From contig NZ_JAJOMZ010000004.1 in the NCBI RefSeq assembly GCF_024699965.1, forward strand, positions 2,106,001-2,170,000: 64,000 bases of DNA. The letters run 5' to 3'. Every line of letters starts with the position of its first letter. Positions within the stretch are counted from its first letter, which is position 1. Positions 39,840 through 48,554 of the stretch are shown here, piece by piece. Both the position numbers and the translations under genes were made by a program. This DNA comes from Flavobacterium sp. J372 (GTDB taxonomy: Bacteria > Bacteroidota > Bacteroidia > Flavobacteriales > Flavobacteriaceae). The notes under the pieces are model-generated. The model saw only the letters and a program-made list of their open reading frames with translations, was not told the DNA's origin and did no database searches.

Positions 39840-40692
39840 CGATGTAATGGAACAATTGGAAGGGCAGATCGCCTCTGCCAAGATTGCCCTGGCCAGGCTG
39901 TCCTCTCCCCAACTCTACTATGTGCTTTCAGGGAATGATTTTACCCTGGACATCAATAACCCTGATTACCCCAAGATCGTCTGCATGGGCAATAACCCGC
40001 AGAAGATACAGATATACGGAGCGGTGCTGTCACTCTATGTCACCCGGCTTGTAAAACAGGTGAACATGAAAGGAAAATTAAAGAGCAGCCTTGTCTTCGA
40101 TGAGTTCCCTACCATCTACCTCAACAATATGGACAGCCTTATCGCCACCGCACGCAGCAATAAGGTCGCAACATGCCTGGGCATACAGGATTTCAGCCAG
40201 CTCCGTAAGGATTATGGGCGGGAACAGGCCGATGTGATCATGAATATCACGGGGAACATCATAGCGGGCCAGGTAACCGGCGATACGGCCAAGCAGCTCT
40301 CGGAACGCTTCGGGAAAATCATGCAGGACAGGGAAAGCCTTTCCATCAATAGCAACGATACTTCCATCAGCCGCTCAAAGCAATTGGATGCGGCTATCCC
40401 GCCCTCTAAAATTGCAGCACTAAGCTCAGGGGAATTCGTGGGTATGGTTGCCGATGACCCCTTATGCAAGATTGACCTGAAGGCTTTCCATTGCGAAATA
40501 CTCAATGACCATGAAGCTATAAAAAAAGAAGAGGAAACGTATCAGGAGATCATGCCGGTAAGGAAAATAGATAACCTGATGGTGCAGCGGAATTATGAGC
40601 AGGTAAAACAGGATGTGCAGGAAATAATACAGTCGGAAATGGAGCGGCTTCTTGCCGACCCGGCGCTGGCGCATCTTGTGGTCAGGAAATAA
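39830..40692 (+). pseudogene. mobC: C-terminal fragment of conjugative coupling protein MobC (TraG/VirD4 family)
   Basis: From about 39,832 the frame reads YLNDVMEQLEGQIASAKIALARLSSPQLYYVLSGNDFTLDINNPDYP and goes on to SSLVFDEFPTIYLNNMDSLIATARSNKVATCLGIQDFSQLRKDYG. That is the Walker B and C-terminal ATPase part of MobC/TraG type coupling proteins. The N-terminal membrane segments and Walker A are gone. It ends normally at 40692. Without the N-terminal half the protein cannot couple DNA transfer. Confidence 0.85.
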
Positions 40693-40701
40693 GAACTAAT
40701 A

Positions 40702-41712
40702 ATGGAAATTATGATACAACAACAATTCGAGGAAGTTGCCGGGCTCATAAAAGCTGCCCGCAGCAATGCGCTTAAAGCCATAAACAGGGAAATGATTGAC
40801 CTGTACTGGAATATTGGCCGGTATATCAGCGAACGTATAGAAAGCGCTGAATGGGGGCAGTCTGTAGTGGAGGACCTGGCCGGCTGGCTACAGTCCAAAC
40901 AGCCGGAGCTCAAGGGGTTCTCCGGTTCAAACCTGTGGAGGATGCGGCAGTTTTATACCGCATACAGGGATTTTCCAATTCTCGCACCACTGGTGCGGGA
41001 AATTAGCTGGACCCATAACCTTGCCATATTTTCACGGTGCAAGGCTCCTGAAGAACGTGAGTTTTATATCCGCCTTTCCAAAGAGGAACGCTATAGCAAG
41101 AGGGAACTGGAAAGGCAGATATCAGCAGGGCTTTTTGAAAGGACAATGCTTGGGAATGCAAAACTCGCACCGGTGGTGCGGGAATTTCATCCCGAGGTGG
41201 CGAACGCTTTTCGGGACAGCTATATTTTCGATTTCCTGAATCTGCAGGAGCCCTATGATGAAAGCGATTTGCAGCAGGGGCTGGTCAGCCAGATGAGGAA
41301 CTTTATCCTGGAATTAGGAAAAGACTTCCTGTTTTTCGGGGAGCAATACAAACTGCAGGTCGGCAGCAGCGATTTCTATATCGACCTGCTCTTTTACCAC
41401 CGTAGCCTGCAATGCCTGGTAGCCTTTGAACTGAAGGCCGATAAGTTCCGCCCGGAGCACATCGGGCAGCTGAATTTTTATCTTGAGGCCCTGGACAGGG
41501 ATGTAAAAAAGGCGCATGAAAATCCCAGCATCGGAATATTGCTCTGCAAGGATAAGGATAATGAGGTTGTGGAATATTCCCTTAGCCGCAGCCTTTCCCC
41601 TACCATGGTTGCCGAATACAGGACCAGGCTGCCGGACAAGCGCATGCTCCGGGATAAGCTGCACGATATCTTCAGCCAGATTGATGAAGGGGATAAAAAT
41701 GAAAAGAAGTAG
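40702..41712 (+). CDS. PDDEXK nuclease domain-containing protein (DUF1016, YhcG family)
   Basis: 336 residues. The N-terminal DUF1016 part has IDLYWNIGRYISERIESAEWGQSVVEDLAGWLQ and GFSGSNLWRMRQFYTAY. The C-terminal nuclease has LGKDFLFFGEQYKLQVGSSDFYIDLLFYHRSLQCLVAFELKADKFRPEHIGQLNFYLEAL: D in FYIDLL and ExK in FELKADKF form the PD-(D/E)xK centre. It starts 9 bases after mobC and ends inside its terminator. Family members occur in defence islands and with restriction systems; role inferred. Confidence 0.9.
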   Translation: MEIMIQQQFEEVAGLIKAARSNALKAINREMIDLYWNIGRYISERIESAEWGQSVVEDLAGWLQSKQPELKGFSGSNLWRMRQFYTAYRDFPILAPLVREISWTHNLAIFSRCKAPEEREFYIRLSKEERYSKRELERQISAGLFERTMLGNAKLAPVVREFHPEVANAFRDSYIFDFLNLQEPYDESDLQQGLVSQMRNFILELGKDFLFFGEQYKLQVGSSDFYIDLLFYHRSLQCLVAFELKADKFRPEHIGQLNFYLEALDRDVKKAHENPSIGILLCKDKDNEVVEYSLSRSLSPTMVAEYRTRLPDKRMLRDKLHDIFSQIDEGDKNEKK

Positions 41713-41732
41713 GTACATCCTACTTCTTTTTT
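41702..41732 (+). terminator. Terminator of the DUF1016 gene
   Basis: A 12-bp stem AAAAGAAGTAGG / CCTACTTCTTTT followed by T; the stop codon TAG lies inside the stem. Confidence 0.85.
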
Positions 41733-41775
41733 GCTCTTAAGTTCTTCTTCCCTATACGTGGCTTTTAGTACGCCT

Positions 41776-42018
41776 TCAGCTAAGCACTGATACTACACCC
41801 TCAAGCCGTGCCTCATCCCGGTAGGCTGCTATGAGGCTCAGGGCCTCGGCATGCGATTCAGCTAAAAAAGTGTTGATGTAATGCTCCTCCCCTTCGTCAC
41901 TGATATGGATGATATCGGTAAACCCCTGTCCAATGAGGGCACCCTTCAGGCGGATGACCTGCTTTTCCTGTTCCCTTGTAAGTTCCTTTTTGATCTTAAG
42001 GCGTATCGTTTTTTCCAT
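41776..42018 (-). CDS. Small hypothetical protein of the repair cassette
   Basis: 80 residues: KTIRLKIKKELTREQEKQVIRLKGALIGQGFTDIIHISDEGEEHYINTFLAESHAEALSLIAAYRDEA. Alpha/beta pattern with no recognised family. It follows the S24 repressor on the same strand with a 13-base gap and is probably its co-transcribed partner. Confidence 0.55.
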   Translation of the reverse strand: MEKTIRLKIKKELTREQEKQVIRLKGALIGQGFTDIIHISDEGEEHYINTFLAESHAEALSLIAAYRDEARLEGVVSVLS

Positions 42019-42031
42019 TTTGGCTGGTATG

Positions 42032-42796
42032 CTAATTTTTATCTTTCAATTGTACTATCTCATTACGGAGTCCCTGAAGTAGGCTCCTGATATCCTCCTT
42101 AGAGATATCTTCCCTTTCAAAGTCTTCCGTTTCGATGCTCCCGGCGTATTTCCATATCTCCAAAACCTCTGAGAGATGGATGGTATAGGGCTGGTAAAAA
42201 GGGTTGTCTGACTCCAGGGTGAGCAAATTGCCCTCACTTTTGCCAACCCTCTTATACACTATCCCTTCGTCGCTGGTCAAAAGCACATATGTTTTACCTT
42301 CCTTAATGTCACTCCTGTCTTCCAGGTATTTCCCGATGATATAGGAACTGTCCCTGTGCGGGGGCATGGAATCCCCATCGATGGGCAATGCCCTGAATTT
42401 ACCGCTTCCCAGAAACGGCAGTGAGATATGGGGCAGCTTTTCAATGAATCCCGGGTCACTATAGCCTGTAAGGTAGCCCGCCTTTGCTTTGTGCGGTACG
42501 ATCTCTATGATATTCTCCCCGTTTTTGTCTACAGCGATAGGAAGCAGGATCCTGTTATCGTCAAGCTTCAGCAGGTTGTCCAAATCTATCTTCCTGATGT
42601 CAGTGGTCAAAAGAAGGTCTATGCTCATATGGTAATACTGCGACAGCTTGACCAGTATCTCAAAAGGGGGCTGTGACTTCCCTTCTTCATATTTTGCAAG
42701 CCTGTCACGTGTAATAGAAAGACTCTCAGCCACGATTGACTGGGAAACCTCTTTTTTCATCCTGAGATGCCTGATGTTGTCAGAGAATAGAGACAT
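42032..42796 (-). CDS. XRE-S24 LexA-like autocleaving repressor
   Basis: 254 residues. An XRE helix-turn-helix at about 6-61 (LRMKKEVSQSIVAESLSITRDRLAKYEEGKSQPP). A likely Ala-Gly cleavage bond is in KAKAGYLTG (106-107), and the S24 catalytic dyad is Ser143 in GDSMPP and Lys182 in VYKRV. This is the LexA/CI design: RecA filaments trigger self-cleavage on DNA damage. It is divergent from dinB-dnaE-alkB, with 87 bases between, and so should repress that cassette and itself. A C-terminal coiled tail of about 30 residues follows. Confidence 0.9.
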   Translation of the reverse strand: MSLFSDNIRHLRMKKEVSQSIVAESLSITRDRLAKYEEGKSQPPFEILVKLSQYYHMSIDLLLTTDIRKIDLDNLLKLDDNRILLPIAVDKNGENIIEIVPHKAKAGYLTGYSDPGFIEKLPHISLPFLGSGKFRALPIDGDSMPPHRDSSYIIGKYLEDRSDIKEGKTYVLLTSDEGIVYKRVGKSEGNLLTLESDNPFYQPYTIHLSEVLEIWKYAGSIETEDFEREDISKEDIRSLLQGLRNEIVQLKDKN

Positions 42797-42883
42797 ATGC
42801 GTTTTGGGATTATTTATCGCAACAAATATAATAAGTTTTGGTAATATCTGTCCTAATTTTGTTCAGTACAAAAATGAAGGATT
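42797..42883. promoter_or_regulatory. Divergent control region, repressor / dinB-dnaE
   Basis: On the minus strand TATATTTG (plus 42823-42830 as CAAATATA) and on the plus strand TAATTTTG (42854-42861) match the TAnnTTTG box. Their -33 elements overlap (TTTTGG at 42836-42841 is on the plus side). The region is too short to hold more than overlapping promoters and the repressor operator. No clear palindrome can be fixed by eye. Confidence 0.5.
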
Positions 42884-44041
42884 ATGGAACGCTCGATTGT
42901 ACATATGGATTTAGACACGTTTTTTGTGTCCTGCGTGAGGCTGCAAAACTCGGCCCTTGAGGGCATTCCGCTTATCGTTGGGGGCGGTGACCGGGGCGTT
43001 GTGGCGTCCTGCTCGTATGAGGCCCGAAGGTTCGGCGTTCACTCGGCCATGCCTATTAAGATGGCGCTGAGGCTCTGCCCTGAAGCCAAAATAGTAAAGG
43101 GGGACATGGAATTATTTTCCCGCTATTCCAATACCGTATCGCAGATCATCGAGGAGAATGCGCCTGTAATGGAAAACGCCTCCATTGATGAATTCTATCT
43201 GGATATAACCGGGATGGACAAATTTCATGGTTCCTATAAATGGACCAATGAGCTCGTGGCGAAAGTCACCAAAGAGACGGGGCTTCCTTTAAGCTTTGCG
43301 CTGTCGGTAAATAAGACAGTCTCCAAGATTGCCACAGGCGAAGGCAAGCCCAAAGGAAACCTTGAGATACCCAAGCCCCTTGTGCAGCAGTTCCTGAACC
43401 CGCTTTCCATACGCAAGATACCGATGGTGGGCGATGCAACCTTCAAGCTGCTCTCGCGCATGAGCATCCGCAATATCCAGACCCTTTCAGAGATACCCGC
43501 TGAAGCCTTACAGGAAATGCTGGGTAAGAACGGCTTGGAATTATGGAAGAAAGCCAATGGTATTGACAACACCCCTGTCGAGCCGTATCGTGAGCGCAAG
43601 TCGCTATCCACAGAAGATACCTTCCACCAGGACACTACTGACATCCTGTTCCTGCGGGCAGTATTGTGCGGTATGGTGGAAAAGCTTGCCTACCAGCTCC
43701 GCAGCGAAGGCTGGCTGACTTCAAATATTACGGTGAAGATCAGGTATTCCAATTTCGATACCGAAACGCGGCAGGTCACCCTGCCCTATACAGCGGCGGA
43801 CCATACCCTTACCCGCGCGGTGCTCGAGGCTTTCGAAAAGCTTTACCAACGCCGTATGAGCCTGCGCCTTGTTGGCGTGCGCTTCGGCAGGCTCGTGCGC
43901 GGGTCCTACCAGATCAATATTTTTGAGGATACACAGGAGATGATGTCCCTGTACCAGGCAATGGACAGGATAAAGAACCGCTTCGGCAGTACAGCTGTGA
44001 TGCGCTGCAGCGGTGCTTTTTTAAAACCTAAAGTGATATAA
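42884..44041 (+). CDS. dinB: Y-family DNA polymerase IV-like
   Basis: 385 residues. Palm motifs: VHMDLDTFFVSCVRL with metal aspartates near 8-10, and ASIDEFYLDITG with the second acidic pair near 103-105. The finger and thumb are present (VVASCSYEARRFGVHSAMPI, IPMVGDATFKLLSRM) and the little finger follows at about 240-385. It lacks the C-terminal beta-clamp motif QLxLF. It is first in a rightward cassette controlled by the S24 repressor; with the next gene it resembles ImuB-DnaE2 type mutasomes. Confidence 0.9.
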   Translation: MERSIVHMDLDTFFVSCVRLQNSALEGIPLIVGGGDRGVVASCSYEARRFGVHSAMPIKMALRLCPEAKIVKGDMELFSRYSNTVSQIIEENAPVMENASIDEFYLDITGMDKFHGSYKWTNELVAKVTKETGLPLSFALSVNKTVSKIATGEGKPKGNLEIPKPLVQQFLNPLSIRKIPMVGDATFKLLSRMSIRNIQTLSEIPAEALQEMLGKNGLELWKKANGIDNTPVEPYRERKSLSTEDTFHQDTTDILFLRAVLCGMVEKLAYQLRSEGWLTSNITVKIRYSNFDTETRQVTLPYTAADHTLTRAVLEAFEKLYQRRMSLRLVGVRFGRLVRGSYQINIFEDTQEMMSLYQAMDRIKNRFGSTAVMRCSGAFLKPKVI

Positions 44042-44042
44042 T

Positions 44043-47000
44043 ATGTACCTGAATTGCCATTCTTTCCACAGCCTCCGTTATGGCACAATACCGGTCGATG
44101 AGCTTGTACTGCTCGGCAAAGCCTGTGGTGTCCGGGCTATGGCGCTCACCGACATCAATACGGTTACAGGTATTTATGAGTTTTACAAAGCCTGCAATGG
44201 ATCCGGAATTAAGCCTTTGGTGGGCATGGAATTCCGTGAGGGCCAAAAAATGCTGTTCGTAGCCCTTGCCCTTAACCGCAAGGGGCTTGGCGAGATCAAC
44301 CGGCTGCGTACAAAGCATAACCTAGAAAGCACTCCTGTTCCTGCACTGGCACCGGGTTTTGAAAATGTTGCGGTCATATATCCTATGGAAAATGCACCGT
44401 CTTCATTAAGGCCAAATGAATACATCGGCATCAGGCCTGATGACCTTTCCCTGCTGATACGCCCGCAATGGAAAACAAGGCTTGATCGTATGGTTGCCCT
44501 GCAGCCCGTTACCGTCCAGACAAAGACTGAGCATAACCTGCACAGGATACTCCGTGCCATAGACCTCAACACGCTGGGAAGCAAACTCAGTCAGGACGAC
44601 TACTGTGCTGCAGGTGAGATGATGGTGCCTATAGAAGTATTGACAGGTAAATACAGCCAATACTCCCAGATTCTACACAATACCGCTACGCTGATTGATC
44701 AATGCAGTTTTGACTATGAGTTCGGGGTGCCCCGAAACAAAAAACACTATACCGCCGGGAGGGAAACGGACCTTGAGCTCCTTACCGGCTTAGCGCACCA
44801 GGGGCTGGCCAAAAGGTATGGAAGTGATAATGCTGCCGCGGCAGCGCGTGTAGAAAAAGAACTGAAAGTGATCCACCAGCTGGAATTCAGCGGCTATTTC
44901 CTTATCACTTGGGACATCATCCGCTACAGTAACTCCATGGGGTTCATGCACATCGGGCGCGGCAGCGGCGCAAACAGCATCATTGCCTATTGCCTTGGCA
45001 TCACCGACATCTGCCCCCTTGAGCTTGACCTGTATTTTGAGCGGTTTTTAAACCTTAATCGCAAAAGCCCTCCTGATTTTGATATTGACTGGTCCTGGAA
45101 AGAACGGGACGTGATACTGGATTATATCTTTAAGCGCTATGGTGCGGACCATGTAGCATTCTGCGGCACCAATGTTGAATTCAAGTACAAATCCATATTA
45201 CGTGAGGTGGGCAAGGTCTTCGGGCTGCCAAAAGAAGAGCTGGATGCCCTATCCGGCACTCCTATGGACCGGCATGACAAGAATGAAGTGGTGCAGTTGG
45301 TGCACCGCTACGGGATGATGCTGGAGAAATACCCGAACCAGCGCTCGATGCATTCCTGCGGTATCCTGATTTCTGAAGACCCGATTACGGATTTTACAGC
45401 CCTGGAGATGCCCCCTAAAGGATTCCCTATCGTTCAGTTTGATATGCATGTGGCGGAAGATATCGGGTTTGACAAATTTGATATCCTTTCGCAAAGGGGT
45501 ATCGGGCATATTGATGAGTCTGTTAAGATCATAAAGAAGAATCGTGGTATTGATGTCAATATCAGGGATACTTCCATCTCAAAAGATGAGGCTTCCTGTA
45601 ACGAATACTTAGGGCAGGGCAAAACCATCGGTTGCTTCTACATTGAGAGCCCTGCGATGCGCGGCCTCCTGCGGCGGCTCAAATGCAATAATTACAAGAT
45701 TTTGGTGGCAGCCTCGTCAATCATCCGCCCCGGGGTCGCCCAAAGCGGCATGATGAAAGAATACATTTTCCGCCATAACTATCCGGATAAGTTTGAATAT
45801 TTTCATCCTGTTTTTGAAGAGCAGCTGGGCGAAACTTATGGCATCATGGTATACCAGGAAGACGTGATCAAGATTGCACTGCATTACGGCGGGGTTGCCG
45901 CAGCCGACGGGGATATCCTTCGACGTGCCATGAGCGGCAAAGGGCGTTCAAAGGCAGCCTTGCAGAAAGTGAAGGATAACTTTTTTGCATCCTGTGCTGC
46001 CAAAGGGCACCCCGAACAGCTGAGCGCGGAAATTTACAGGCAGATCGAATCCTTTGCCGGCTATTCCTTCTGCAAGGCCCACTCGGCTTCTTATGCTGTA
46101 GAAAGCTATCAGAGCCTTTACCTGAAAGTACATTACCCTGTTGAATTCATGGTGGCGGTCATCAACAACCAGGGAGGCTTCTACCGCACGGAAGTATATG
46201 TACACGAAGCGCGCATGTCCGGTGCTGCCATCCATAATCCCTGCATCAACAAGAGCGAGGTGGAAACTACCCTATATGGCAAAGATATTTACCTGGGATT
46301 TATGCACCTTCAGGGATTACAGGGTGAAGTCGCCCATAAGATAGTACAGGAGCGGAATGAAAATGGCAGTTACACTTCCCTCGAGGATTTTATCAACCGT
46401 GTGCCGATTGGCATTGAAGGCCTTCAGCTGTTGATTTACATCGGCGCATTGCGTAGCACAGGCAAGGCAAAGAATGAGCTGCTGATTACGGCAAGGCGCA
46501 TTATGATTAATTTTAAGCCTGAAAACCGCCAACCCCAGCTCATCTCCCAGCCGGCACGTGAGTTCAGGCTGCCCGAGCTTAAGCGCTCGCCGTTTGAGGA
46601 TGCTTTTGATGAGATTGAGCTGTTGGGTTTTCCCGTATCGGTAACACCGTTTAACCTTCTGAAAACATCCTATCGTGGGGATGTGATGGCATGTGATTTG
46701 GTTAATCACCATAAAAAGCAGGTAAGGATGCTTGCTTACCTGGTCTCACGCAAGCATGTCCCAACCAAGATGGGCGCTATGTATTTCGGGACTTGGATCG
46801 ATGCCAAAGGGGATTTTTTTGACACGGCACATTTTACAGGAAGCCTGAAAGAATATCCTTTTAAGGGAGGCGGTTGCTATCTTCTCTTAGGTACTGTCGA
46901 GGTGGATTACCACTTCCCCACCATCACCATATCCAAAATGGAAAAAATGCCCTTTATGCCCGATCCGCGCTACAGGGAGACTGATGCCGAGAGTTCCCGG

Positions 47001-47108
47001 ACACAGGAGAAGCTGCGCGAGGATGTATCGATGACCCAACGGGCACCCTACCCACAGGAGCAGGAAATCAACCTTCCGAGGCATAAGATGAAAACAGTGA
47101 TTAATTAA
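44043..47108 (+). CDS. dnaE: DNA polymerase III alpha subunit, error-prone DnaE-type
   Basis: 1,021 residues, shorter than replicative DnaE (about 1,150-1,450). PHP domain at the N terminus (MYLNCHSFHSLRYGTIPVDELVLL, ALTDINTVTG). The palm has GRGSGANSIIAYCLGI, the catalytic acidic motif PPDFDIDWSWKER and LNRKSPPDFDIDW context, and HSCGILIS. Later motifs include RRAMSGKG and AHSASYAVESYQSLYLK. Two bases separate it from dinB and its stop lies 11 bases before the ATG of alkB, so all three are one operon. Replaces or helps Pol IV in lesion bypass. Confidence 0.9.
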   Translation: MYLNCHSFHSLRYGTIPVDELVLLGKACGVRAMALTDINTVTGIYEFYKACNGSGIKPLVGMEFREGQKMLFVALALNRKGLGEINRLRTKHNLESTPVPALAPGFENVAVIYPMENAPSSLRPNEYIGIRPDDLSLLIRPQWKTRLDRMVALQPVTVQTKTEHNLHRILRAIDLNTLGSKLSQDDYCAAGEMMVPIEVLTGKYSQYSQILHNTATLIDQCSFDYEFGVPRNKKHYTAGRETDLELLTGLAHQGLAKRYGSDNAAAAARVEKELKVIHQLEFSGYFLITWDIIRYSNSMGFMHIGRGSGANSIIAYCLGITDICPLELDLYFERFLNLNRKSPPDFDIDWSWKERDVILDYIFKRYGADHVAFCGTNVEFKYKSILREVGKVFGLPKEELDALSGTPMDRHDKNEVVQLVHRYGMMLEKYPNQRSMHSCGILISEDPITDFTALEMPPKGFPIVQFDMHVAEDIGFDKFDILSQRGIGHIDESVKIIKKNRGIDVNIRDTSISKDEASCNEYLGQGKTIGCFYIESPAMRGLLRRLKCNNYKILVAASSIIRPGVAQSGMMKEYIFRHNYPDKFEYFHPVFEEQLGETYGIMVYQEDVIKIALHYGGVAAADGDILRRAMSGKGRSKAALQKVKDNFFASCAAKGHPEQLSAEIYRQIESFAGYSFCKAHSASYAVESYQSLYLKVHYPVEFMVAVINNQGGFYRTEVYVHEARMSGAAIHNPCINKSEVETTLYGKDIYLGFMHLQGLQGEVAHKIVQERNENGSYTSLEDFINRVPIGIEGLQLLIYIGALRSTGKAKNELLITARRIMINFKPENRQPQLISQPAREFRLPELKRSPFEDAFDEIELLGFPVSVTPFNLLKTSYRGDVMACDLVNHHKKQVRMLAYLVSRKHVPTKMGAMYFGTWIDAKGDFFDTAHFTGSLKEYPFKGGGCYLLLGTVEVDYHFPTITISKMEKMPFMPDPRYRETDAESSRTQEKLREDVSMTQRAPYPQEQEINLPRHKMKTVIN

Positions 47109-47118
47109 AGTGACCGCT

Positions 47119-47757
47119 ATGATTTTATTTGACCAGACTGATATATTTACAACAGGGACGGCTGGCAGGAAAATATTTGACCTGCCGGACCTGGAACTCA
47201 TGCAATATGATGGATTTATCCCAAAAGCGCATGCTGACAGCTATTATACTATACTGCTCAGCAATACCCCCTGGCAGGAATACCAGATGCCGATGTATGA
47301 CAAAATGGTTACGGCTCCCCGGATGATCGCATGGTATGGCGAGCAGGAAGAAGCCGGCGAAACTGCCTTGCCATGGACACCTGAGCTGTTGGAACTTCGG
47401 GATCAGGTCCAGCAGGAAACAGGGCTTAGGTTCAATGCAGTGCTGCTGAACCTGTATCGTAACGGCAATGATAGTGTCGCCTGGCATTCGGATAGGGAGC
47501 ATAAGATCGGCAAAAATCCTAACATAGCCTCAGTGACATTTGGCCAGACCAGGCCTTTCAGGTTCCGGCACAAGAACAACAAAGAGGTTGGGCAATTAGA
47601 GATCCCGCTGCATCACGGGACTTTATTGCTGATGTCAGGCACGACCAATACTTTTTGGGAGCATCATATCCCTAAGTCGGCAAAAAACATGCTGCCAAGG
47701 ATTAATTTAACTTTCAGGCAGGTAAGAAACAATGGAAATTCGAACGGCCTGAAATAG
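47119..47757 (+). CDS. alkB: AlkB-type 2-oxoglutarate/Fe(II) dioxygenase
   Basis: 212 residues. The jelly-roll core shows Fe ligands H and D in VAWHSDREHKIGKNP and the distal H in FWEHHIPKSAKN, then the 2OG-binding R in LPRINLTFRQV; RFNAVLLNLYRNG precedes. It directly repairs alkylated bases (1meA, 3meC). The ATG at 47119 is chosen over the GTG at 47110. It ends the dinB-dnaE operon, putting bypass and direct reversal of damage under the same repressor. Confidence 0.9.
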   Translation: MILFDQTDIFTTGTAGRKIFDLPDLELMQYDGFIPKAHADSYYTILLSNTPWQEYQMPMYDKMVTAPRMIAWYGEQEEAGETALPWTPELLELRDQVQQETGLRFNAVLLNLYRNGNDSVAWHSDREHKIGKNPNIASVTFGQTRPFRFRHKNNKEVGQLEIPLHHGTLLLMSGTTNTFWEHHIPKSAKNMLPRINLTFRQVRNNGNSNGLK

Positions 47758-48123
47758 GAATGCTTATATTTGGGTATCTAAAATATTGGGATTAAAAGTA
47801 GGTTTTGCTCTTTTATCACATTGGGCCTTCGGGGTGGCGTTCTCTGGCGTGTTAATTCACTCCCTGTTAGAAATGATTGTTGAACACATAAAACGAAGAA
47901 TTATGGAAAAAGGACTGAACACAAAACGTGGAATTTTAACTTTAATCAAAAAAATCTTAGGTGGGGCCCTTTCGGGAAGCACGCTGTGGAGCGCCACCCC
48001 AAGATAGCTGAGTGTGATGGAGATAAAAGCATGCTTACTTCCCGATTTGAGGGCCCGGGGGTTCGATTCCCCCGCTTCCTGCCTCGCTACTGAACAATTT
48101 GAGCAATATTGATTGATTTTACT
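47758..48123 (+). ncRNA. Unassigned structured interval with a tRNA-like 3' end
   Basis: At 48057-48080 the sequence forms a canonical tRNA T-arm and acceptor: stem GGGGG, loop TTCGATT, stem CCCCC, then GCTTCCT, with G as discriminator. GGGAAGC at 47974-47980 pairs with that acceptor (7 bp). No convincing D-arm or anticodon arm lies in the 76 bases between. GGGGTGGCG (47831-47839) pairs with CGCCACCCC (47992-48000). A TATATTTG box is at 47765-47772. A 34-codon frame (47903-48007) is possible but weak. It may be a tRNA remnant or an RNA gene. Confidence 0.4.
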
Positions 48124-48336
48124 ATGAATCCTGAAGAGGTTAAAAGATATTTTGAAAAGAACCCTCCCCCGCAGGAAGTTGCCTGGAAACCATGGGTAAG
48201 GATTACCGATACGCAGAAATTTCTGAACAGCTGCTATGTAACTATTGGCGGGTTTAAAGGAAATATTGAGGCCTGCCCTTCATGGTGGCACCTTAAAGAG
48301 TTTTATCAGGATATGCTGGAAAAATCCAGGCAATAA
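48124..48336 (+). CDS. DUF6965 family small protein
   Basis: 70 residues: MNPEEVKRYFEKNPPPQEVAWKPWVRITDTQKFLNSCYVTIGGFKGNIEACPSWWHLKEFYQDMLEKS. The EVKRYFEKNPPP start and WVRITDTQKFLNS middle match the DUF6965 pattern of Bacteroidetes. Function unknown. It stands alone 43 bases after the tRNA-like segment. I see no structure in the 218 bases before the helicase gene other than AT-rich DNA. Confidence 0.65.
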   Translation: MNPEEVKRYFEKNPPPQEVAWKPWVRITDTQKFLNSCYVTIGGFKGNIEACPSWWHLKEFYQDMLEKSRQ

Positions 48337-48554
48337 TCTACCGTGATGTAATTACCGTTCCACAGCTATCTGAAATGAACAATCACAACCGCAGGATAAG
48401 ATTAACATTACTGCCCTATTGGTCGCGTTTCTCAAACCTTAAATAGCTTATTGCGAAACTGTTCTAGCCCATACCAGGGATAAATAATCCGGGCTGCATT
48501 TGGTTAATTATTCCAATTTTACTTTCTTGCTGTGAAATTTACCTTACCAGTACG

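Noticed and set aside
47974..48081. A functional tRNA gene
   Set aside because: T-arm and acceptor are perfect, but no D-arm or anticodon stem-loop with U33 can be drawn in the remaining 76 bases.
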